Positions 1 through 5,017 of a stretch of DNA of 5,017 bases are shown piece by piece (position 1 is the stretch's first letter; every line of letters begins with the position of its first letter). The DNA is from Spirosomataceae bacterium (GTDB lineage Bacteria; Bacteroidota; Bacteroidia; Cytophagales; Spirosomataceae). The notes below the pieces were generated by a model. That model was given only the letters and a program-made list of their open reading frames with translations, was not told the DNA's origin and made no database searches. The translations under genes and the position numbers were made by a program. The DNA lies in assembly GCA_025455795.1 (NCBI GenBank), contig JALOLW010000327.1, positions 1-5,017 on the forward strand. The letters run 5' to 3'.

Positions 1-1
1 A

Positions 2-130
2 TGGATGGAAAAACGCGGCAAAATGGGCGGTCAAAATAAATTCCCCCGCGTGTTGAAGAAAAATATTTTGACCGACTGGCAAAGCTACCTACGCGAAAAG
101 GGGCTTGAAGCGATAGTGGAAAAACGTTAG
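2..130 (+). CDS. C-terminal end of a GH3-like acyl-adenylate/amide synthetase (partial)
   Basis: An open frame enters from the left edge and ends at TAG 128-130, leaving 42 residues. The central stretch GKMGGQNKFPRVLKKNIL resembles the extreme C-terminus of GH3 (auxin-responsive promoter) family proteins. In plant GH3 enzymes this region reads roughly QYKTPRCVKF, where it closes the C-terminal domain, and many Bacteroidota carry a shorter GH3-like protein of unknown substrate. GH3 enzymes belong to the ANL adenylating superfamily and activate a carboxylate with ATP before joining it to an amine; the bacterial substrate is generally not known. The fragment is rich in Lys and Arg and has no membrane segment. 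Only the tail is visible, so no catalytic residue can be checked and the assignment rests on one short motif. The frame and stop are clear; the family call is moderate. Confidence 0.62.
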   Translation, partial: WMEKRGKMGGQNKFPRVLKKNILTDWQSYLREKGLEAIVEKR

Positions 131-213
131 AGAATGAAACAATAAACTAAATCAACGCAACAATACACCAAGTTTTTGGAACAATAAGCACACAGACTTG
201 GCAGGCAAACTGC

Positions 214-221
214 TACCTTTG
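214..221 (+). promoter_or_regulatory. Possible distal Bacteroidota -7 box (TACCTTTG)
   Basis: TACCTTTG fits the Bacteroidota -7 consensus TAnnTTTG exactly. No TTG lies at the usual 17-23 bases upstream; the nearest is 198-200, only 13 bases away. If used, the transcript would start near 228 and include both hairpins in a leader of about 200 bases. It may be a chance match. Confidence 0.2.
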
Positions 222-252
222 TAGGGTATTCAATGACTTTACTCAACGTTTT

Positions 253-320
253 TCTGATAGTTTGCGTTTACAACGCGAACTATCAGATCCCGCAGTCGCG
301 CGGCAGAGCCACGCGACTGC
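253..320. repeat. Twin hairpins, REP/REPIN-like intergenic element
   Basis: Two hairpins stand four bases apart. The first pairs 253-268 with 272-287: 16 base pairs with a single G-T wobble (263/277) and a three-base loop TAC. The second pairs 292-300 with 312-320 (GCAGTCGCG/CGCGACTGC), then has a C/A mismatch (301/311), then three more pairs (302-304 with 308-310) around loop AGA. Neither is followed by a T-run in either direction, so they do not look like intrinsic terminators. Two tight palindromes side by side between genes is the layout of REP/REPIN elements mobilised by RAYT transposases; that identity is inference, because copy number cannot be seen here. If transcription starts upstream they would form a structured 5' leader for the next gene. 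Confidence 0.7.
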
Positions 321-401
321 TATTATAAGGCTTCCTGCCGCTTTTCACCCACAAAAAATACGGTTTGTGACAATAGATGTGGAAATACGCAAAACGAAAA
401 G

Positions 402-409
402 TAAATTTG
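402..409 (+). promoter_or_regulatory. Possible proximal Bacteroidota -7 box (TAAATTTG)
   Basis: TAAATTTG matches TAnnTTTG and lies 25 bases before the ATG at 435, which would give a short leader of roughly 20 bases without the hairpins. A -33 TTG at suitable spacing is missing (the sequence there reads GATGTGG), so support is weak. Confidence 0.25.
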
Positions 410-434
410 CGATTTCATCCACCATACATTGATA

Positions 435-2339
435 ATGACCGACACACTCGAGCAAACCTACTACGTTATTGATTTTGACAGTACCTTCACCAAAGTTGAA
501 GGCTTGGACGAACTCGCTCACATCGCTTTGGCGGGCAATCCCCAACGCGAAAATATCGTGCAGCAAATCCGCGACCTCACCGATAAAGGCATGAATGGCG
601 AAATGCCCTTTGCCGAAGGGCTTCGCCACCGTATTGAACTTCTCCAAGCCAATCGCGCTCACATTGACGATTTGGTGGAGTTTCTTCGGACCAAAGTCTC
701 TGATTCGTTTGCTCGCAATCGTGCTTTTTTGAACGAATTTGCCGACAATATCCTCATTGTTTCGAGTGGCTTCAAAGAGTTTATCGTGCCTATCGTCACA
801 GAGTTGGGCATCAAAGAAGAAAATGTCTATGCCAATACGTTTGTGTTTGACGATGAAGGCAACGTCGTAGGCGTGGATGAGTCCAATGTCCTCTCCAAAG
901 ACAAAGGCAAAGTAAAACTCCTCCAAGCCCTTCAACTCGAAGGTGATGTCTATGCCATCGGCGACGGCTACACCGACTACGAACTCAAAGCCGCTGGCTT
1001 GGCCAATCGTTTTTATGCGTTCACCGAAAACGTAGAGCGCGAGCGCGTCATGGGGGTAGCCGACCACGTGGTGCCGTCATTGGACGAGTTTTTGTTTTTG
1101 AACCAGCTTCCCCGCGCCCAATCGTACCCCAAAAGTCGTATCAAGGTACTTTTGCTCGAAAATGTCCACCCCGTAGCGCGGGAGTCGTTTGAGCGGGAGG
1201 GCTTCAATGTAGAATTTGTCAAGGGTGCATTGGACGAAGACGAGCTTATCGAAAAAATAAAAGACGTGACCATTTTGGGGATTCGTTCCAAAACGATGGT
1301 GACGCGGCGTGTCCTCGAAAACGCCCCTCGATTGATGACTATCGGGGCATTTTGTATCGGGACCAACCAAATAGACCTCAAAACCGCGACCGAACGCGGC
1401 GTGGCCGTGTTCAACGCTCCGTACAGCAACACTCGCTCGGTGGTCGAACTCGCCGTGGGAGAGATGATTATGCTCATTCGCAATATCTTCCCCAAGAGCA
1501 ATGGTATGCACGCGGGAAAGTGGGACAAATCTGCCAACAATAGCTTTGAAGTGCGCGGCAAAAAACTCGGCTTGGTGGGCTACGGTCACATCGGCACGCA
1601 GTTGTCGGTTATCGGAGAAGCCCTCGGTATGGAGGTGTATTTTTACGATATTGTGGACAAAATGCCCATCGGCAATGCCAAAAAACTACGGTCGCTGGAC
1701 GAGCTACTCCAAATCGCCGACGTGGTGAGCTTGCACATTGACGGACGCAAAGAAAACAAAAACCTCATTGGCAAGCGTGAGTTTGAATTGATGAAAGACC
1801 ATGTGGTGTTTCTCAACCTCGCCCGTGGACACGTGGTAGATGTCGCAGCCCTCGTAGAAGCCCTCAAAGCAGGAAAAGTAGCGGGTGCGGGTGTGGACGT
1901 GTTTCCATACGAGCCTAAAACCAACAAAGAGCCGTTTGAGAGCGAACTACGCGACCTACCCAACGTCATCTTGACGCCACACATCGGCGGTAGCACCGAA
2001 GAAGCCCAAGAAAGCATTGGCAACTACGTTCCTGAGCGACTGTTGGAGTACATCAACAACGGCAGCAGCACGGGCAGTGTCAATTTCCCCGAGGTGCAGT
2101 TGCCCGTCTTAAAAGGCTGTCACCGCCTGTTGCATATTCACCGCAACGTACCAGGGATTTTGGCCAAACTCAACAATATCTTTGCCAAATATAATGTCAA
2201 TATCACAGGACAATACCTCAAAACCAACGAGCAAATTGGCTACGTTATCATGGACGTAGAAAGCAGCAGTTACAGCGAGGAGTTTGTCCAATCCATTAGA
2301 GAAGTAGAAGCCACCGTGCGGTTCAGGATGCTGTATTAG
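435..2339 (+). CDS. serA: Fused phosphoserine phosphatase (HAD) / D-3-phosphoglycerate dehydrogenase with ACT domain
   Basis: A 634-residue cytoplasmic enzyme of L-serine synthesis; numbering is from ATG 435, preferred over TTG 429 because MTDTLE looks like the family start. Residues 1-220 form an HAD phosphatase: motif I DFDST (D13 nucleophile, D15), cap residues E22 and R66 matching substrate-binding E20 and R56 of Methanocaldococcus PSP, motif II SSG 110-112, Lys near 157-159, motif IV GDGYTD 176-181. After a linker ending near PRAQSYP comes a complete E. coli-type SerA: substrate loop RSKT 284-287, Rossmann GYGHIG 382-387, NAD-ribose Asp 405, catalytic R464, E493 and H516, and W363 equivalent to E. 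coli W139. The terminal ACT domain keeps the serine-binding residues H569, N571 and N589 (E. coli H344, N346, N364), so L-serine feedback is predicted. It would catalyse steps 1 and 3; the SerC step is absent here. No Shine-Dalgarno. Dehydrogenase certain, phosphatase strongly supported. Confidence 0.95.
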   Translation: MTDTLEQTYYVIDFDSTFTKVEGLDELAHIALAGNPQRENIVQQIRDLTDKGMNGEMPFAEGLRHRIELLQANRAHIDDLVEFLRTKVSDSFARNRAFLNEFADNILIVSSGFKEFIVPIVTELGIKEENVYANTFVFDDEGNVVGVDESNVLSKDKGKVKLLQALQLEGDVYAIGDGYTDYELKAAGLANRFYAFTENVERERVMGVADHVVPSLDEFLFLNQLPRAQSYPKSRIKVLLLENVHPVARESFEREGFNVEFVKGALDEDELIEKIKDVTILGIRSKTMVTRRVLENAPRLMTIGAFCIGTNQIDLKTATERGVAVFNAPYSNTRSVVELAVGEMIMLIRNIFPKSNGMHAGKWDKSANNSFEVRGKKLGLVGYGHIGTQLSVIGEALGMEVYFYDIVDKMPIGNAKKLRSLDELLQIADVVSLHIDGRKENKNLIGKREFELMKDHVVFLNLARGHVVDVAALVEALKAGKVAGAGVDVFPYEPKTNKEPFESELRDLPNVILTPHIGGSTEEAQESIGNYVPERLLEYINNGSSTGSVNFPEVQLPVLKGCHRLLHIHRNVPGILAKLNNIFAKYNVNITGQYLKTNEQIGYVIMDVESSSYSEEFVQSIREVEATVRFRMLY

Positions 2340-2381
2340 GCAATTATTGGCTATTGATTTTTTTCATAAAAATAGAACACA

Positions 2382-2419
2382 GATTGAAGGGATTTAACTG
2401 ATTCCAACGGATTTTCCAG
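2382..2419. repeat. Degenerate GATT-unit tandem repeat
   Basis: Four successive units of 9, 9, 10 and 10 bases each begin with GATT: GATTGAAGG, GATTTAACT, GATTCCAACG, GATTTTCCAG. The units share only their first bases and period. I associate similar low-complexity stretches, often preceded by ACACA as here, with intergenic DNA of Bacteroidota; that is recollection, not a search result. Confidence 0.45.
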
Positions 2420-2426
2420 TAGCCAT

Positions 2427-2460
2427 TTTGGATTTTTGTATTCCTTTTGCACTATATCTA
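2427..2460 (+). promoter_or_regulatory. Candidate purL promoter (TTTG-N22-TATATCTA)
   Basis: TTTG at 2427-2430 is followed after 22 bases by TATATCTA (2453-2460). The spacing fits the Bacteroidota pattern TTG-N17-23-TAnnTTTG, but the -7 box matches only four of the six fixed positions (T, A, T and the second-last T). Transcription would start near 2466, giving a leader of about 60 bases that contains the CATTC repeat. Confidence 0.22.
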
Positions 2461-2487
2461 TTCAGAATGAAAATTGCTGACACAAAC

Positions 2488-2519
2488 ACTCATTCGCTCA
2501 TTCAAACATTCACTCATTC
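2488..2519. repeat. 8-base tandem repeat, four units, directly before purL
   Basis: Four contiguous 8-base units read ACTCATTC, GCTCATTC, AAACATTC, ACTCATTC. Units 1 and 4 are identical, and all end in CATTC. The array ends six bases before the TTG start of purL and so fills the region where the ribosome would load. It lacks G-rich Shine-Dalgarno sequence, in keeping with Bacteroidota leaders. Confidence 0.75.
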
Positions 2520-2525
2520 AATATT

Positions 2526-4778
2526 TTGGAAGCACTACCCACTGTCGAAACCGCTAAAAAATTAGGGATTCTCCCCGACGAGTTTGAACGCATCAAAGAA
2601 ATTCTTGGGCGTACCCCCAACTTCACCGAGCTGAGTATTTTTTCGGTGATGTGGTCCGAACACTGTTCGTACAAAAACTCCATCGTTTGGCTCAAAACCC
2701 TCCCGCGCGACTCCGAGCGCATGCTCGCCAAAGCAGGCGAAGAAAACGCAGGTCTGGTGGACATCGGCGACGGGCTGGCGTGTAGTTTCAAAATCGAATC
2801 GCACAATCACCCCTCGGCCTTAGAACCGTACCAAGGCGCAGCCACGGGCGTGGGTGGTATCAACCGTGATATTTTTACGATGGGTGCGCGGCCTATCGCA
2901 CAGCTCAACTCATTGCGTTTTGGCAACCCCCAACTCGCCAAAACCAAGTGGCTCGTGCGCGGCGTGGTGAAGGGCATCGGCGACTATGGCAACGCTTTTG
3001 GTATCCCGACCGTGGGCGGCGAAGTATTTTTTGATGAATGTTACAATACCAATCCACTTGTCAATGCGTTTTCGGCGGGAATTGTCGAAGTAGGCAAAGT
3101 AGCGCGTGCCATCAGCTACGGCGTGGGCAACCCTGTCTTTATTGTGGGTTCGGCCACGGGCAAAGACGGTATCGGAGGGGCATCGTTTGCTTCCGAAGAC
3201 ATCAGCGCAAAGTCTTCCGAAAAACTCCCTGCGGTACAGGTAGGCGACCCGTTTATGGAAAAACTCCTGCTCGAAGCCACCCTCGAAATCATCGAAACGG
3301 GCTACGTGGTGGGAATTCAGGACATGGGTGCGGCTGGCATCATCTGCTCTACCTCGGAGATGAGTGCCAAAGGCGAACACGGCATGGTGATTGATTTGGA
3401 CAAAGTACCCACGCGCCAAGCCAACATGAAAGGCTGGGAAATTCTGCTTTCTGAATCACAAGAACGGATGCTCGTGGTGGTCGAAAAGGGCAAGGAAGAT
3501 GTCATCAAACAAATCTTCGACAAATGGGACTTGCACTGCGCCCAAATCGGTGAGGTGGTAGCGGGCGACCGCTTGCATTTTTATCAACACGGCGAACTCA
3601 TCGCCGATGTCCCTGCCGACGACCTTGTACTCGGTGGCGGCGCCCCCCAATACCACCGCGAATACCGCGAACCCGCTTACTACCAAGAATATCAAAAATT
3701 TGACATCAACAAAGTTGAAGACATAGAAGCCCACCCTCAGAGCGGAGGGCTGGGTGGGGTTATTAGACATCTCCTCTCCCACCCCAACATCGCCTCCAAA
3801 AAGTGGGTCTATGAACAATACGATTCAATGGTAGGTACCGCCAACCGCACCACCAACCGCCCCGCCGACGCGGGCGTGGTACGGATTCGTGAGGTAAAAC
3901 GGCCTGATTATCAAAAATCTATCGCCATGACGGTGGACTGCAACGCCCGCTACGTCAATGCCGACCCGTACATAGGTGCGCAAATCGCCGTGGCCGAAGC
4001 CGCCCGCAATCTCTCTTGCACGGGCGCGGAGCCATTGGCCGTGACCAACAACCTCAACTTTGGAAATCCCTACGTACCAGAGGTTTATTGGCAGTTTGTC
4101 CACGCTGTCAAAGGCATGGGCGAGGCTTGCCGCCAGTTCCAAACCCCCGTGACGGGTGGTAACGTGAGCTTCTATAACCAATCTTCCGACGATGGCCCCG
4201 TGTTTCCAACGCCCACGATTGGGATGATTGGCCTTATCGAACACTCAAGCCTCCAAATGGGATTGGATTTTAAGCAAGCAGGCGATTTGATTTATCTCAT
4301 TGGTACACCCAAAAACGACATTGCTTCTTCCGAATACCTGTATAGCTACCGTGGTATCAAAGCCTCTCCCGCCCCTGCTTTTGACATGGCAGAAGAATTG
4401 GCCGTACAGTCAGCGATTCGTCATTTGATAATGGCCCAACTCATCCAGTCGGCGCATGATGTGTCAGACGGTGGGCTGTTTGTGGCCCTGGCCGAAGCCG
4501 CCATGCCGCGCGATTTGGGCTTTTCGATTGCTACCATGGACGGCTACCGCACAGACGCATTCTTGTTTGGCGAGTCACAAAGCCGTATCGTGGTCAGTGT
4601 CAGTACCGACAAGCAGGGTGAGTTTCAGAAAGTCTTAGGGGGTGATTTGAAAATCCCCCACGCGCTTCTTGGTACCGTGATCAGTGAGGGTTTTACGATT
4701 GATAATCAGCTCGTTATTTCAACCGCCGATGCCAAAGATTTGTACGAAAACTCATTGGGAAGACTGATGCAGCAGTAG
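2526..4778 (+). CDS. purL: Phosphoribosylformylglycinamidine synthase, small-type PurL subunit
   Basis: This enzyme catalyses the ATP-dependent conversion of FGAR to FGAM, step 4 of purine synthesis. At 750 residues it is the small-type PurL, which works in the cytoplasm with separate PurQ (glutaminase) and PurS subunits; neither lies in this window. Landmarks in order: SEHCSYKNS 44-52 with catalytic-type H46; the nucleotide/Mg segment ESHNHPSALEPYQGAATG 91-108; GDYGNAFGIPTVGGE 152-166; SATGKDGIGGASFAS 209-223; GDPFMEKLL 240-248; QDMGAAGI 265-272; LSESQERM 308-315; then the second AIRS-like half with YDSMVGTANRTTNRPADAG 432-450, NNLNFGNP 508-515, VTGGNVSFYN 542-551, PTIGMIG 563-569, HDVSDGG 644-650 and FGESQSR 681-687. 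Both halves are full length and unbroken. The start is TTG at 2526, because no in-frame ATG or GTG occurs between the upstream stop (TGA 2478) and the conserved core; the first internal ATG (V41-M42) would remove essential sequence. No Shine-Dalgarno is visible. Confidence 0.97.
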   Translation: MEALPTVETAKKLGILPDEFERIKEILGRTPNFTELSIFSVMWSEHCSYKNSIVWLKTLPRDSERMLAKAGEENAGLVDIGDGLACSFKIESHNHPSALEPYQGAATGVGGINRDIFTMGARPIAQLNSLRFGNPQLAKTKWLVRGVVKGIGDYGNAFGIPTVGGEVFFDECYNTNPLVNAFSAGIVEVGKVARAISYGVGNPVFIVGSATGKDGIGGASFASEDISAKSSEKLPAVQVGDPFMEKLLLEATLEIIETGYVVGIQDMGAAGIICSTSEMSAKGEHGMVIDLDKVPTRQANMKGWEILLSESQERMLVVVEKGKEDVIKQIFDKWDLHCAQIGEVVAGDRLHFYQHGELIADVPADDLVLGGGAPQYHREYREPAYYQEYQKFDINKVEDIEAHPQSGGLGGVIRHLLSHPNIASKKWVYEQYDSMVGTANRTTNRPADAGVVRIREVKRPDYQKSIAMTVDCNARYVNADPYIGAQIAVAEAARNLSCTGAEPLAVTNNLNFGNPYVPEVYWQFVHAVKGMGEACRQFQTPVTGGNVSFYNQSSDDGPVFPTPTIGMIGLIEHSSLQMGLDFKQAGDLIYLIGTPKNDIASSEYLYSYRGIKASPAPAFDMAEELAVQSAIRHLIMAQLIQSAHDVSDGGLFVALAEAAMPRDLGFSIATMDGYRTDAFLFGESQSRIVVSVSTDKQGEFQKVLGGDLKIPHALLGTVISEGFTIDNQLVISTADAKDLYENSLGRLMQQ

Positions 4779-4791
4779 GGTTCTCTGGCAG

Positions 4792-4826
4792 TTTTTGTGG
4801 ATAACTGAATCAGTCAAAAATTTTTT
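4792..4826 (+). terminator. Possible intrinsic terminator after purL
   Basis: An outer stem TTTTTG/CAAAAA (4792-4797 with 4815-4820) and an inner stem ACTG/CAGT (4804-4807 with 4811-4814, loop AAT) are separated by a six-base one-sided bulge. They are followed at once by T6 (4821-4826). Position just after the purL stop favours termination, but the stem is A/T-rich and bulged. Confidence 0.35.
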
Positions 4827-4831
4827 ATACG

Positions 4832-4872
4832 GAGATACACAGAGAATATAATACAGAGATACACAGAGAATA
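4832..4872. repeat. 17-bp direct repeat in the spacer after purL
   Basis: GAGATACACAGAGAATA occurs identically at 4832-4848 and 4856-4872, a 24-base period. The downstream stretch near 4900-4920 (TAACTTTGTGGCTCTTTGTT) is partly complementary to the second copy region, so the RNA could form a loose, imperfect hairpin. No coding potential. Confidence 0.75.
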
Positions 4873-4929
4873 ACACACTTTCATCTGAAAACCAACGAAT
4901 TAACTTTGTGGCTCTTTGTTAAGGAGTTG

Positions 4930-5016
4930 AGCAAAAGTTTTCGGGTGTATCCCCACAAGGGTTTTGAACCCTTGTGGGGCTGAATGCGACGAATCAAGCA
5001 CCCGAAAACTTTTGCT
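4930..5016. repeat. Nested palindrome: 18-bp inverted repeat around a 13-bp hairpin
   Basis: Outer arms 4930-4947 (AGCAAAAGTTTTCGGGTG) and 4999-5016 are perfect inverted repeats of 18 bp. Between them sits a second perfect hairpin, 4951-4963 with 4967-4979 (arm begins CCCCACAAGGG), with a three-base loop TTG. The whole unit is 87 bases and non-coding. The layout fits a small non-autonomous palindromic element (MITE- or REPIN-like), or the folded end of a larger insertion cut by the window edge. No T-run follows the hairpin, so a terminator role is not favoured. The identity is unproven. Confidence 0.8.
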
Positions 5017-5017
5017 T

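Larger units (their letters stand above)
131..434. other. Gene-free spacer upstream of the serine-biosynthesis fusion gene
   Basis: About 300 bases without a convincing gene on either strand. The left half (131-240) is AT-rich and I see only a weak inverted repeat in it (CCAAGT at 168-173, ACTTGG at 196-201). The middle holds two strong adjacent hairpins (253-287 and 292-320), listed separately. The right part (321-434) is AT-rich leader with a -7-like box. No tRNA-like fold or T-tract terminator for the upstream gene is visible. Confidence 0.7.
2340..2525. other. Repeat-rich spacer between the serA fusion and purL
   Basis: This is a 186-base AT-rich gap without a gene. It begins with a T7 run (2358-2364) that has no convincing stem before it, continues into a degenerate GATT-unit repeat (2382-2419), and ends with an 8-base tandem repeat (2488-2519) abutting the purL start. 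Its length and repeat content suggest that purL is transcribed separately. Confidence 0.7.

Noticed and set aside
168..201. Inverted repeat CCAAGT/ACTTGG as an operator
   Set aside because: Only six bases per arm, 22 bases apart; expected by chance in a spacer of this size.
253..320. Intrinsic terminator for the GH3-like gene
   Set aside because: The hairpins are strong, but no T-run follows on either strand, and they lie over 120 bases past the stop.
429..434. TTG at 429 as the start of the serine-biosynthesis fusion
   Set aside because: It adds only Met-Ile before an ATG at 435 that gives the expected MTDTLE start, so ATG is simpler.
345..1067. Long minus-strand open frame (240 codons) opposite the phosphatase domain
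   Set aside because: It runs opposite a clearly conserved coding frame, shows no recognisable domain, and is explained by the codon bias of the plus-strand gene.
2341..2364. Terminator after the serA fusion based on the T7 run
   Set aside because: The bases before the T-run form at best a four-pair stem (CAAT/ATTG), too weak to call.
2488..2519. CRISPR array
   Set aside because: Units are 8 bases with no spacers and no cas genes nearby; it is a simple tandem repeat.
2910..3419. Minus-strand open frame opposite purL; similar ones lie at 3456-3818 and 3825-4244
   Set aside because: All lie fully inside purL, with no family motif; they are mirror frames of a conserved gene.

Overview
The window looks like ordinary chromosome from a member of the Bacteroidota, most likely the Cytophagales. 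This rests on remembered protein similarity, not on a search. The pointers are a GH3-type C-terminus, a SerB-SerA fusion of the kind I associate with this phylum, a small-type PurL, the absence of Shine-Dalgarno sequences, and spacers filled with degenerate simple repeats.

Layout: (1) positions 2-130 hold the last 42 codons of a plus-strand gene, probably a GH3-like acyl-adenylate/amide synthetase. (2) Positions 131-434 contain no gene; they carry two back-to-back hairpins (253-287 and 292-320) that resemble a REP/REPIN-type element, plus two weak -7 promoter boxes. (3) Positions 435-2339 encode a 634-residue protein joining an N-terminal HAD phosphoserine phosphatase domain to a complete E. 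coli-type phosphoglycerate dehydrogenase with a C-terminal ACT domain. (4) Positions 2340-2525 are a spacer with two families of degenerate short tandem repeats. (5) Positions 2526-4778 encode a 750-residue small-type PurL that apparently starts at TTG. (6) Positions 4779-5017 are a gene-free tail with a possible terminator, a 17-bp direct repeat, and a striking nested palindrome at the window edge.

The two complete genes both serve primary biosynthesis. The fusion protein would carry steps 1 and 3 of L-serine synthesis, and serine feeds glycine and one-carbon units into purine synthesis. PurL makes FGAM, step 4 of the purine pathway. Their spacing (186 bp with repeats) argues against tight operon coupling. 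I see no evidence of a novel defence, mobile or RNA-guided system. The most interesting items are the domain fusion that skips the SerC step, the unusual purL start region, and the palindromic intergenic elements.
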